Both the position numbers and the translations under genes were made by a program. This document shows positions 18,626 to 28,170 of a DNA stretch of 35,270 nucleotides, one piece after another (the first letter of the stretch is position 1; each line of letters opens with the position of its first letter). The notes under the pieces were generated by a model. The model saw only the letters and a program-made list of their open reading frames with translations. It did not search any database and had not been told where the DNA came from. The stretch covers positions 1-35,270 of the forward strand of contig CAISYO010000043.1 of assembly GCA_903889745.1 (NCBI GenBank), in the 5' to 3' direction. The stretch comes from an uncultured Bacteroidota bacterium. GTDB lineage: Bacteria > Bacteroidota > Bacteroidia > Flavobacteriales > Flavobacteriaceae.

Positions 18626-20260
18626 TTATTTTTTTAATATCGAAGCGTATTGAACCGAATTGTTTAACAGATTAATAGCTTGTTCAATTTCGGGATTGTT
18701 TTTAGTATAAAATAAATACAATCCTTCTCTATATTGATGTCTGATGATCAATTCTTCTTGCAATTGTTTTTTAATTTGCTCTTTGTTTTTATCAAGCTCT
18801 GCTTCCTGACTTTTCTCTAGCGCTACTTCTAATTGTTTGTATTCTGCTGCAATTTGACCCTCAATTTTTTCCTTTTTTGCGTTTTCTAAGACAGTTTTAA
18901 GCGCTTTATGGGTTTCGGTGTCAAGTGTAATTTTTTCTTGTTTTAAATACGATTTAAAGGCTAAAAAATCAGCATCAGATACGGTAGGAATACCATCAAT
19001 CGTTGGATTTTTATAATACAACTGGGTTGCAAAATTAAAAATGGCATCGTTCTTCAAAAGAATATCGGTACTATTTGCTAATTTAGAGGAAGCAATTTCT
19101 ACATCGGGCAAAACCCCACCACCATCATAAACCGTTCGCCCGGCTTTTGTTTTAAAGGCGTTAAATTCGTTTTGTGTTTTTTTAATTGCTTTACCGTTTT
19201 CATCTTTTTTTGAATAATCCAATGCCTGAATACATCTTCCAGAAGGCGTATAATATCTTGAAATAGTTACTTTTACTTGTGTGCCGTAGGATAAATCTAA
19301 AGGCCGTTGCACTAATCCTTTTCCAAAACTTCTACTACCTAAAACTACCCCACGGTCTAAATCTTGAATGGCTCCCGCAACAATTTCAGATGCCGAAGCA
19401 CTTTTTCCGTCTACAATAACCGCTAATGGAATTTCTAAATCACTTGGTTCGTTTTTAGTGCGGTATTCAGAATTGTATTTTATGTTTTTTGATTTTGTAG
19501 TTACAATAAGTTCGTTTTTAGCGACAAAAAGATTGCAAATATTTACCGCTTCGTGTAATAATCCACCTGGATTTCCTCTTAAATCTAAAATAATTTTAGT
19601 AGCGCCTTGTTGTTTTAGGTCTAATAAGGCCGCTTTGGTTTCGGCACTCGCTTTTTCGTTAAATTTTGATAAAACAATATAGCCTGTTTTATCTTTCAAA
19701 AGCGCATAATAGGGAACCGCTTTAATTTCAACCTCATTTAAAATAATGGTTGCGTTTTGTTGCTTACCTTGTCTAATGTATTGAATTGTAACTTGAGTGT
19801 TTTTGGCACCTTTTAGCAATTGTGAAGCATCTTCTTTATATTCTTTTAAGCTTACGTCTCCTATTTGAGTAATTTCGTCACCCGCTTTTAAACCCGCTTT
19901 ATCTGCCGGAAAACCTTTGTAAACTTCTTTTAGATATACTTTTCCGTCTTTTCGTTGCACCATAGCCCCGATGCCAGTATATTCGCCAGTATTGTTAATT
20001 TTAAACTTTAAAACGTCTTGTTCGTTAAAAAAAACAGTGTAGGGATCCAATTCCTTGAGCATGTTTTTGATGGCAATATCCATAAGTTCTCCGGCATTGG
20101 TTTCATCCACGTAGTTTTGATTTACGGTTTTGAAAACGCCTGTAAAAATTTCGATTTGTTTAGCAATTTCAAAAAAGTCATTTTTAAAACTTACCCCTAT
20201 TAAAAGAAAGGACAAGGTTACTACGGGAATAATTATTTTCTTTTTGAAAAAACGCTTCAT
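18626..20260 (-). CDS. S41 family C-terminal processing peptidase
   Basis: PDZ region (GIGAMVQRKDGKVYLKEVYKGFPADKAGLKAGDEI), catalytic VDGKSASASEIVAGAIQDLDRGVVLGSRSFGKG. Confidence 0.93.
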   Translation of the reverse strand: MKRFFKKKIIIPVVTLSFLLIGVSFKNDFFEIAKQIEIFTGVFKTVNQNYVDETNAGELMDIAIKNMLKELDPYTVFFNEQDVLKFKINNTGEYTGIGAMVQRKDGKVYLKEVYKGFPADKAGLKAGDEITQIGDVSLKEYKEDASQLLKGAKNTQVTIQYIRQGKQQNATIILNEVEIKAVPYYALLKDKTGYIVLSKFNEKASAETKAALLDLKQQGATKIILDLRGNPGGLLHEAVNICNLFVAKNELIVTTKSKNIKYNSEYRTKNEPSDLEIPLAVIVDGKSASASEIVAGAIQDLDRGVVLGSRSFGKGLVQRPLDLSYGTQVKVTISRYYTPSGRCIQALDYSKKDENGKAIKKTQNEFNAFKTKAGRTVYDGGGVLPDVEIASSKLANSTDILLKNDAIFNFATQLYYKNPTIDGIPTVSDADFLAFKSYLKQEKITLDTETHKALKTVLENAKKEKIEGQIAAEYKQLEVALEKSQEAELDKNKEQIKKQLQEELIIRHQYREGLYLFYTKNNPEIEQAINLLNNSVQYASILKK

Positions 20261-20331
20261 GAATTTAGCAATTGATTAATAGGTATACGAAAGTAACGAT
20301 TATTATGGAAAAAGTAAACGGTTATGATGAT

Positions 20332-20703
20332 TTACTTTGTTGTTTCAATGAATTTTTGAAAAAGCTGAATGGTTTTTTCTTCGATTTCTTGATAGGATAG
20401 ACGCTCTTTTGTTTGATAAAAAAACATAAACGCATAAGGTTTTTCAAGATTATCGATTAAAAGATGTTTGTTTAAACGGTAGGTTTCGCGCAATACACGT
20501 TTGTAATAATTGCGATCAACCGCTTTTTTGAAATACTTTTTTGAAACCGAAACGCCCATTTTTATTAATTCAGCATTTTCTTCTTTATTTTCAACATATA
20601 CTAAACGCAACGGAAATTTCGAAACCGAATTTCCGTCCGAAAAAAGCAAATCGATTATGGTTTTGCTCTTTAATTTTTCGTGTTTTGGATACGTGAACTG
20701 CAT
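20332..20703 (-). CDS. rnpA: Ribonuclease P protein component
   Basis: KHEKLKSKTIIDLLFSDGNSVSKFPLRLVY; VSVSKKYFKKAVDRNYYKRVLRETYR (RNR-type motif). Confidence 0.92.
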   Translation of the reverse strand: MQFTYPKHEKLKSKTIIDLLFSDGNSVSKFPLRLVYVENKEENAELIKMGVSVSKKYFKKAVDRNYYKRVLRETYRLNKHLLIDNLEKPYAFMFFYQTKERLSYQEIEEKTIQLFQKFIETTK

Positions 20704-20707
20704 AAGG

Positions 20708-20715
20708 CAAAGGTA
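20708..20715 (-). promoter_or_regulatory. -7 element TACCTTTG for rnpA
   Basis: TAnnTTTG match 4 nt upstream of the rnpA ATG. Confidence 0.5.
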
Positions 20716-20745
20716 TAAAAAAAGCCGACTTGTTGGAGTCGGCTT
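20716..20745 (-). terminator. Rho-independent terminator of the M1 peptidase gene
   Basis: Minus strand AAGCCGACT-CCAACA-AGTCGGCTTTTTTT. Confidence 0.92.
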
Positions 20746-20750
20746 AAATG

Positions 20751-22640
20751 CTATTGTTTTTTCGGAAAAATATTATCTTCTTTATTTATATCGGCCATTT
20801 TATTTTCTGGATCAATAGTAATGGATTTAATAGTACTTATTGATTTTGGAATTTCAAATGTAAATGATGGATAAGCCCAATCCCAACCTTTTAAAACAGT
20901 TCCTTTGATTCCAGGGTATGGATTTTGTTTTTCCCATCGCATTAACGTGTTCGGAATGTAGAAAAATTCTTTAGTTCCGTCGGAATATTCGACAATAATA
21001 TCTAGTGGCATTGGCATTCTGCCTTTTCTTTCTAAAACTACTTTTGTAGTAGAAGAATTCATTTCAGAAACTTCTTTAAAACCATAATCAATAGTGTTCG
21101 TAGTCAACGTCCAATCTAATAAATACCAATCTAAATTTGCACCAGAAACTTTTTCGGCCACACGTTTAATGTCGTTAGGTGTTGGGTGTGTAAATTTATA
21201 GTCGTTGTAATAGCGTTTGATGGTTTTGTTGAGGTTTTCTTCGCCAATAATATACCCTAATTGCACTAAAAAAACTTCTCCTTTGCTATAAGCCGAGATA
21301 CCATAAGCCATATTCAATTCATAACGATCAGCATGGGTTGAAAGCGGTTGCTCTTTTCCAGATTTTGCTAAATAAATATAATTATTATAAGCGTCTTCAT
21401 ATGGAATTTCTGGTTTTTTTGGAGGTAACACTTTGTTCATGGCTAAGTTTGAAATATAGGAAGTAAATCCTTCATCCATCCATTCGTGTTTGGTTTCGTT
21501 AGTTGCCAAAACAAATTGGAACCAAGAATGCGCCATTTCGTGTGCAGTAACTCCTACTAAACTTCCAAAGGATCTGTTTCCGGTGATTAAGGTACACATA
21601 CCATATTCCATTCCACCATCGCCACCTTGAATTACCGAGTATTGTTTGTACGGATATTGTCCTACATTTTCATTAAAAAAAGCTAACAATTCAGCGGTTT
21701 TGGGTTGCATTTTTTTCCAATTTTCCAAATTATCTTTTTTGTTTTTGTATAGGAAATGCAATTCTACATTGTTTGGACCCATCAACTTGTCGTGTATGAA
21801 ATCATTATCGGCGCCCCAAGCAAAATCGTGTACATTAGGCGCATAAAAATGCCAAGTTAGTGTTTTGGTTTTCTTTGGATAGACAACCGTTATCCCTTCA
21901 TCTTGATAACCATGACCTATTTCGTTTTTGTTTTGTAAATAGCCTGTTCCGCCAATTGTGTAGTTTTTATCAATTGTGATTTTTACGTCAAAATTTCCCC
22001 AAACGCCATGAAATTCACGAGCAATGTAAGGATTTGCGTGCCAACCTTCGAAATCATATTCGCATAATTTTGGATACCATTGCGTCATAGATAAAGCAAC
22101 ACCTTCTTCAGATATTCTTCCAGAACGACGAATTTGCAAAGGCACTTGACCTTCAAAATCTAATGAAAAGGTAGTTTTTTGTTTGGGTAATATGGCTTTC
22201 GCCAACGTTACTTCTAAAATAGTACCCGCTACTTTTGTGGTTGCTGCAACACCATCTTGTTTAAAATTGGCGATGTTTAAATAGCCTATTTCGTTTGGTT
22301 TTAAAGTACTAATTCTACTTTCTTTAGTTTCTTTTCCTTCTTTTTTAAAGGTTCTTACCATTCGTTTATCTGGATCAGAAATGGCTTGAAGTCTCGCGTC
22401 CATTTCGCTTCCAGGTTGAAACGCATTATTGAATAAATGATAATATACTTTATGTAAGGTATCGTTAGAATTATTGGTGTAAACAATTTCTTGTTTTCCG
22501 GTGTATTGGAACTTTTTCACATCCATATTCACCTCCATTTTATAGTCAACGTGTTGTTGCCAGTAGCCCGGATTTGGATTGTTTTGTGCTAGAGCGAAAA
22601 TCGGAAATAAGCTTAATAAAAGTATTTTTTTCATATTCAA
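20751..22640 (-). CDS. M1 family metallopeptidase (secreted)
   Basis: GGMEYGMCTLITG, VTAHEMAHSWFQFVLATNETKHEWMDEGFTSY (HExxH-18-E), signal peptide. Confidence 0.95.
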   Translation of the reverse strand: MNMKKILLLSLFPIFALAQNNPNPGYWQQHVDYKMEVNMDVKKFQYTGKQEIVYTNNSNDTLHKVYYHLFNNAFQPGSEMDARLQAISDPDKRMVRTFKKEGKETKESRISTLKPNEIGYLNIANFKQDGVAATTKVAGTILEVTLAKAILPKQKTTFSLDFEGQVPLQIRRSGRISEEGVALSMTQWYPKLCEYDFEGWHANPYIAREFHGVWGNFDVKITIDKNYTIGGTGYLQNKNEIGHGYQDEGITVVYPKKTKTLTWHFYAPNVHDFAWGADNDFIHDKLMGPNNVELHFLYKNKKDNLENWKKMQPKTAELLAFFNENVGQYPYKQYSVIQGGDGGMEYGMCTLITGNRSFGSLVGVTAHEMAHSWFQFVLATNETKHEWMDEGFTSYISNLAMNKVLPPKKPEIPYEDAYNNYIYLAKSGKEQPLSTHADRYELNMAYGISAYSKGEVFLVQLGYIIGEENLNKTIKRYYNDYKFTHPTPNDIKRVAEKVSGANLDWYLLDWTLTTNTIDYGFKEVSEMNSSTTKVVLERKGRMPMPLDIIVEYSDGTKEFFYIPNTLMRWEKQNPYPGIKGTVLKGWDWAYPSFTFEIPKSISTIKSITIDPENKMADINKEDNIFPKKQ

Positions 22641-22653
22641 TTTTTAAAAGAAA

Positions 22654-22682
22654 TCCTACAAGGTGATTTAAGTCTTGTAGGA
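22654..22682 (-). terminator. Terminator-like hairpin between the S8 and M1 peptidase genes
   Basis: TCCTACAAG / CTTGTAGGA 9-bp stem, 11-nt loop; followed on the minus strand by TTTCTTTT. Confidence 0.75.
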
Positions 22683-22709
22683 AAAATTTAGGTTAAAGAA
22701 AAGATGACA

Positions 22710-24305
22710 TTATTTTTTAGCCATTTTTTTAGCTAAAAGTAACGCGTTATATGCATTTACCATTTTACCCGATTTTGAAGCCTCGGAAAAATTAGCTTTA
22801 TGCTTGTCTTCTCCTAAAATAACCGTGTTTTTTAAAGGCATTCCACTTTCCATAATAACTTGTTTCACTTGAATTGCGGTTAAACTTGGATAGTAAGAAC
22901 GTATTAAAGTAGCTACTCCTGCCACATTTGGAGACGCCATTGAAGTTCCTTGTAAGTATTCGTAAGTATTTAAGGGAGTTGTTGCATAAATTTCATCTCC
23001 TGGGGCATAAATATCTACGTTGTTTTTTCCATAATTTGAAAAATCAGCAACCATTTTGGTGCCATAACTTGGTGATAATGCTCCGATGATTAATACATTG
23101 TTAGCAAACTCTGGGCTTCCGTCATAAGTATCGTTTGGATATTTATTGGTCACATCTAAATCATACGATTCATTTCCTGCAGCAATAACTACTAAAACGT
23201 CTTTAGATTCAGCATATTTAATGGCATCAATAACCCATTCTTTATTTTGAGAAAAATACTTACCGAAAGAACCATTGATAACTTTAGCACCATTATCTAC
23301 CGCATATCTTATTCCTAATGCGATATCTTTGTCGTATTCATCACCATCTGGAACAGCTCTTACAACTAATATTTCAGCATTATTAGTAACGCCATCACCG
23401 CCTTTATTGTTTCCTCTAACTTGCGCTACAATTCCTGCTACGTGCGTTCCGTGTTTAGCGGCTTTTGGATCTGGACCAAAAACATTATTATTTCCGTATT
23501 TCGTATCTTTTAAATCGTTTGGATTATCTCCAACAATAGAACGCCCGTCGTATTCAACATTTAAGTTGTAGTTGATTTGTCCGTAAACATAGTCTTTAAA
23601 CTCTTCAATTTCTGCATCAAACTTCTCTTTGGTTGTATTGCTTAAAATTTGAGTAAACATTGCTTTTGCTTGTTTAACTCCTGAATCATCAGATTTTATC
23701 GCTTTAATATCCTCTATAGTAAAAACATCTTTTTTCAAGTGATTCTTGATGGTTTTTTCAGCATTTAAGATGAAGTCTAATTGTTGTTTTTGACCTTGAA
23801 TCCCTTTTAGTTCATCTGCTAATTTTTCTTTCGCTTTTTCATAATCGGGAGTGCTTGGTCCTTTTTTAACAATACGCGTCATTTCAAGTTGTTCGTGCAC
23901 TGCGTTTCCAAGGAAATTCCATCCGTGGATATCGTCAATATAACCGTTTTTATCATCGTCAATCCCGTTACCAGCAATCTCTTTTGGATTGGTCCAAATT
24001 ACCGCTTTTAAATCTTCGTGGTTAATATCCACACCAGAATCTACGATACCTACAATTACTTTTTTACCTTTTTTACCTTTGATTATTTCTTTGTAGGCTT
24101 TATCTACACTCATTCCTGGCACGGTGTCATTTACTAAATCCAAATGACTCCAACGTTTTAAATCGTTTTCGGCAACAGGAGTTGTTTTTAAGGGTAATTT
24201 ATCAATATTTTCAACAGGTGTTGATATCATTTTTTGTGATCCACAGCTTGCTAAAATAAATCCTAAAGCCAAGCTTAAATAAAGCGGTCTAACAATTTTT
24301 TTCAT
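22710..24305 (-). CDS. S8 family serine peptidase (subtilase), lipoprotein
   Basis: Lipobox GFILASCGS; VGIVDSGVDINHED, HGTHVAGI, LQGTSMASPNVAG catalytic triad. Confidence 0.95.
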   Translation of the reverse strand: MKKIVRPLYLSLALGFILASCGSQKMISTPVENIDKLPLKTTPVAENDLKRWSHLDLVNDTVPGMSVDKAYKEIIKGKKGKKVIVGIVDSGVDINHEDLKAVIWTNPKEIAGNGIDDDKNGYIDDIHGWNFLGNAVHEQLEMTRIVKKGPSTPDYEKAKEKLADELKGIQGQKQQLDFILNAEKTIKNHLKKDVFTIEDIKAIKSDDSGVKQAKAMFTQILSNTTKEKFDAEIEEFKDYVYGQINYNLNVEYDGRSIVGDNPNDLKDTKYGNNNVFGPDPKAAKHGTHVAGIVAQVRGNNKGGDGVTNNAEILVVRAVPDGDEYDKDIALGIRYAVDNGAKVINGSFGKYFSQNKEWVIDAIKYAESKDVLVVIAAGNESYDLDVTNKYPNDTYDGSPEFANNVLIIGALSPSYGTKMVADFSNYGKNNVDIYAPGDEIYATTPLNTYEYLQGTSMASPNVAGVATLIRSYYPSLTAIQVKQVIMESGMPLKNTVILGEDKHKANFSEASKSGKMVNAYNALLLAKKMAKK

Positions 24306-24381
24306 CTTCTTTGATTAATTAATTTCATTTATTGGACTGATTTGATTTGTTTTTGTTACAGTTTTTTAAATTTTAAAAGTG

Positions 24382-25239
24382 TTAGAAAAGGTCTTCACAT
24401 TTGAAAACTTCTTTTAACCGAACTCCTTTTTCGGTCTGTTCAACAGTGATAATTTGATTATGAGCGTCGTGTTCTAGAAACAAATAATAATTGTTTTCTG
24501 CTGCTGCGTTCATAAATTTTGTTTTTTCGTCTAAAGTTAGCAACGGTCTGGTATCATAACCCATTACATAAGGAATAGGAATATGCCCCGCGGTTGCTAA
24601 TAAATCACCACAAAAAACAATTGTTTTCCCATTATAATCAATATGCGGAATCATTTGTTTTTCGGTATGACCATCGGCAAAGAAAATGCCAAAACCTAAT
24701 TCAGATTCTTGTAAAAAATCACCTTCTGGTCGTTTGATAAAATTGAGTTGCCCACTTTCTTGCATCGGAATGATGTTTTCATGTAAAAACGATGCTTTTT
24801 CTCTAGAGTTTGGCTTTGTAGCCCATTCCCAATGATTGTCATTCGTCCAAAATTTTGCATTTTTAAACGCTACTTCATAGCCCGTTTTGGATGCGTTCCA
24901 GTTGACACTTCCACCACAATGGTCAAAATGCAAATGTGTCATAAAGACATCGGTAACCTCATCGCGATGAAAACCCGCATTTTTTAGTGATTTATCTAAC
25001 GAATGATCGCCCCAAAGCGAATAATATCCAAAAAACTTATCCGATTGTTTGTTGCCCATTCCGGTATCTATCAAAATTAAACGATTTTCGTCTTCAATTA
25101 ATAAACAACGAGCTGCAATATCAATTAAGTTGTTTTCATCGGCCGGATTGGTTTTATTCCAAATGGTTTTTGGCACAACACCAAACATAGCACCTCCATC
25201 AAGTTTAAAATTTCCAGCTTCAATAGCATGCAATTTCAT
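24382..25239 (-). CDS. MBL fold metallo-hydrolase
   Basis: MTHLHFDHCGGSVNW, FFADGHTEKQMIPHIDYNGKTIVFCGDLLATAGHIP. Confidence 0.92.
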   Translation of the reverse strand: MKLHAIEAGNFKLDGGAMFGVVPKTIWNKTNPADENNLIDIAARCLLIEDENRLILIDTGMGNKQSDKFFGYYSLWGDHSLDKSLKNAGFHRDEVTDVFMTHLHFDHCGGSVNWNASKTGYEVAFKNAKFWTNDNHWEWATKPNSREKASFLHENIIPMQESGQLNFIKRPEGDFLQESELGFGIFFADGHTEKQMIPHIDYNGKTIVFCGDLLATAGHIPIPYVMGYDTRPLLTLDEKTKFMNAAAENNYYLFLEHDAHNQIITVEQTEKGVRLKEVFKCEDLF

Positions 25240-25289
25240 GATTTGTTATTTTGTGCCAAAATACAAAAAATACTATAAATGGAAACTAT

Positions 25290-25316
25290 GCTAACATAAG
25301 TTATAAAAATGTTAGC
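25290..25316. promoter_or_regulatory. Inverted repeat GCTAACAT-N11-ATGTTAGC in the MBL/sufA divergent region
   Basis: Perfect 8-bp arms, a few bp upstream of the predicted suf -33 element. Confidence 0.5.
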
Positions 25317-25321
25317 AAATC

Positions 25322-25351
25322 TTGTAAAAAGTAATTAATGGATTATCTTTG
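25322..25351 (+). promoter_or_regulatory. Bacteroidota-type promoter for the suf operon
   Basis: TTG (25322-25324), 19-bp spacer, TATCTTTG (25344-25351). Confidence 0.65.
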
Positions 25352-25472
25352 TCGTTAATTTAGACAAAATCAAAATAAGCTATGAAATGAGCATGAGAAA
25401 CAATTGAATTTAAAAACAAATTTTTCAATGCGAATTACATAACACTAATAAAACATAAATACTAACGACGTT

Positions 25473-25802
25473 ATGATTAAAGTTTCTGACACAGCAAGTA
25501 AAAAAATCGTTGCGATGATGCAAGATGATGGTTTTGACGCGGACAAAGATTACGTGAGAGTAGGCGTAAAAAGTGGCGGTTGCTCGGGGTTGTCTTATGA
25601 ATTAAAGTTTGACAAAGAACTAACCGAGAACGATAAAGTTTTTGAAGATAACAACATAAAAATTGCCGTTGAAAAAAAGAGTTTCCTTTATTTAGCAGGA
25701 ACCATTTTAGAATTTTCGGGCGGTTTAAACGGAAAAGGATTTGTTTTTAACAATCCTAATGCACAAAGGACATGTGGGTGTGGAGAGAGTTTCTCGCTGT
25801 AA
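25473..25802 (+). CDS. sufA: Iron-sulfur cluster assembly A-type carrier (SufA/IscA)
   Basis: VGVKSGGCSGLSYEL and RTCGCGESFSL: three conserved cysteines. Confidence 0.93.
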   Translation: MIKVSDTASKKIVAMMQDDGFDADKDYVRVGVKSGGCSGLSYELKFDKELTENDKVFEDNNIKIAVEKKSFLYLAGTILEFSGGLNGKGFVFNNPNAQRTCGCGESFSL

Positions 25803-25928
25803 GCCTCCCCAACCCCTCCAAAGGAGGGGCTCCAATAGTTTTGTTAATACAAAGTAATATAAAAATATAAAATAATTGAAATCCTATTTACCCCTAATAG
25901 GAGTTCCCCCTTCGGGGGCTAGGGGGCT
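25803..25928. repeat. Pair of oppositely oriented GC-rich palindromic elements between sufA and sufB
   Basis: CCCCTCC-AAA-GGAGGGG (25814-25830) within AGCCTCCCCAACCCCTCCAAAGGAGGGGCTCC; CCCCC-TTC-GGGGG (25906-25918) nested in CCCCTA...TAGGGG; the second element reversed reads TTAGCCCCCTAGCCCCCGAAGGGGGAACTCC. Confidence 0.85.
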
Positions 25929-25931
25929 AAT

Positions 25932-27380
25932 ATGAGTAAATATACTGAGGACGACTTAAAAGTTGAATTAGAAAATAAAGAATACGAATACGGATTCTAT
26001 ACCGAATTGGACTCGGAAACGTTTCCTATTGGGTTAAATGAAGACATTGTTCGGGCGATATCTAAGAAAAAAGACGAGCCCGAATGGATGACCGAATGGC
26101 GTCTAGAAGCGTTCAGAGCTTGGTTAGAAATGATTGAACCCGAATGGGCAAACGTACATTATGAAAAACCAGATTTTCAAGCGATTTCGTATTATTCGGC
26201 ACCTAAAAAAGCCGATCCGAATAAAAAATTAGAAGACGTTGACCCGGAACTCTTAGCGATGTACAAAAAGCTAGGAATTTCGGTTGACGAACAAAAGAAA
26301 ATGAATAATGTGGCGATTGATATCGTGGTAGATTCAGTTTCTGTGGCAACGACTTTTAAGAAAACATTAAACGAAAAAGGCATTATTTTTTGTTCAATTT
26401 CGGAGGCCATTAAAGAACATCCCGAATTAGTGCGAAAATATTTAGGCACCATTGTTCCGCAGAAAGATAATTTTTATGCGGCTTTAAACTCGGCTGTTTT
26501 TTCTGACGGAAGTTTCTGTTATATTCCAAAAGGCGTTCGTTGTCCAATGGAATTATCAACGTATTTCCGAATCAATCAAGGCGGAACGGGTCAGTTTGAA
26601 AGAACGTTACTAATTGCCGATGAAGGCAGTTATGTTTCGTATTTAGAAGGTTGTACGGCACCAAGTAGAGATGAAAATCAATTGCATGCCGCTGTTGTAG
26701 AATTAATTGCGATGGACAATGCCGAAATCAAATATTCAACCGTTCAAAACTGGTATCCTGGAAACAAAGAAGGCAAAGGAGGAGTTTATAACTTCGTTAC
26801 CAAAAGAGGTTTCTGTGAGAAAAACGCTAAAATTTCTTGGACACAAGTAGAAACAGGTTCGGCTGTAACGTGGAAATATCCATCGGTTGTGTTGAAAGGC
26901 GATAATTCAATTGGCGAATTTTACTCCATTGCAGTAACCAACAATTATCAACAAGCCGATACCGGAACGAAGATGATTCATTTGGGTAAAAATACCAAAT
27001 CGACGATTATCTCTAAAGGTATTTCAGCAGGTAAATCACAAAATAGTTATAGAGGATTAGTCCAAATAGCAGCAAGGGCCGAAAATGCGCGTAACTTCTC
27101 ACAATGTGATTCGCTTTTAATGGGAAATAATTGTGGCGCACATACGTTTCCGTATATCGAAAGCAAAAATGCTTCGGCAAAAATTGAACACGAAGCTACG
27201 ACTTCAAAAATTGGAGAAGATCAAGTGTTTTATTGTAACCAACGCGGTATTCCAACCGAAAAAGCAATTGCCTTAATCGTAAACGGATTCAGCAAAGAAG
27301 TATTGAATAAATTACCCATGGAATTTGCCGTAGAAGCACAAAAATTATTGGAAATTTCGTTAGAAGGTTCAGTAGGATAA
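25932..27380 (+). CDS. sufB: Fe-S cluster assembly protein SufB
   Basis: [41 protein letters not shown]; SCxAPS-like [21 protein letters not shown]. Confidence 0.97.
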   Translation: MSKYTEDDLKVELENKEYEYGFYTELDSETFPIGLNEDIVRAISKKKDEPEWMTEWRLEAFRAWLEMIEPEWANVHYEKPDFQAISYYSAPKKADPNKKLEDVDPELLAMYKKLGISVDEQKKMNNVAIDIVVDSVSVATTFKKTLNEKGIIFCSISEAIKEHPELVRKYLGTIVPQKDNFYAALNSAVFSDGSFCYIPKGVRCPMELSTYFRINQGGTGQFERTLLIADEGSYVSYLEGCTAPSRDENQLHAAVVELIAMDNAEIKYSTVQNWYPGNKEGKGGVYNFVTKRGFCEKNAKISWTQVETGSAVTWKYPSVVLKGDNSIGEFYSIAVTNNYQQADTGTKMIHLGKNTKSTIISKGISAGKSQNSYRGLVQIAARAENARNFSQCDSLLMGNNCGAHTFPYIESKNASAKIEHEATTSKIGEDQVFYCNQRGIPTEKAIALIVNGFSKEVLNKLPMEFAVEAQKLLEISLEGSVG

Positions 27381-27416
27381 TCAATCAAAAATTAGAATAA
27401 ATAACACATTTACAAG

Positions 27417-28169
27417 ATGTTACAGATAAAAAACTTACACGCTTCGGTAGAAGACAAAGAAATATTAAAAGGAATCAACCTTGAAATTAAAGCAGGAGAA
27501 GTACATGCGATTATGGGACCAAATGGTGCCGGAAAATCGACATTATCTTCTATTATAGCTGGAAATGAAAATTACGAAGTTTCTGAAGGAGAAATCTTTT
27601 TAGACGGAGAAGAAATTTCAGAATTAGCGCCAGAAGAAAGAGCTCACAAAGGCGTTTTCTTATCGTTTCAATATCCTGTAGAAATTCCAGGGGTTTCGGT
27701 GACGAATTTCATCAAAACGGCAATCAACGAAAAACGTAAGGCAAACAAGCAAGACGAAATGCCGGCGAATGAAATGCTGAAATTAATTCGTGAAAAAGCA
27801 GAATTATTAGAAATGGACCGAAAATTCTTATCGCGTTCTTTAAACGAAGGGTTTTCAGGTGGTGAAAAGAAACGTAATGAAATTTTCCAAATGGCAATGT
27901 TGGAACCAAAAATCGCTATTTTGGACGAAACCGATTCAGGTTTAGATATCGATGCGTTGCGAATTGTGGCTAACGGAGTGAATAAATTGAAAAACGAAAA
28001 CAACGCGGTGTTAGTCATTACGCACTACCAACGTTTGTTAGATTATATCGTTCCTGATTTAGTTCACGTATTAATGGACGGAAAAATCGTGAAAACAGGC
28101 GGAGCAGATTTAGCATTAGAGTTGGAAGAAAAAGGTTACGATTGGATTAAACAAGAACAAGAAGCATAA
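27417..28169 (+). CDS. sufC: Fe-S cluster assembly ATPase SufC
   Basis: [12 protein letters not shown] Walker [15 protein letters not shown] signature, [15 protein letters not shown]. Confidence 0.98.
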   Translation: MLQIKNLHASVEDKEILKGINLEIKAGEVHAIMGPNGAGKSTLSSIIAGNENYEVSEGEIFLDGEEISELAPEERAHKGVFLSFQYPVEIPGVSVTNFIKTAINEKRKANKQDEMPANEMLKLIREKAELLEMDRKFLSRSLNEGFSGGEKKRNEIFQMAMLEPKIAILDETDSGLDIDALRIVANGVNKLKNENNAVLVITHYQRLLDYIVPDLVHVLMDGKIVKTGGADLALELEEKGYDWIKQEQEA

Positions 28170-28170
28170 T

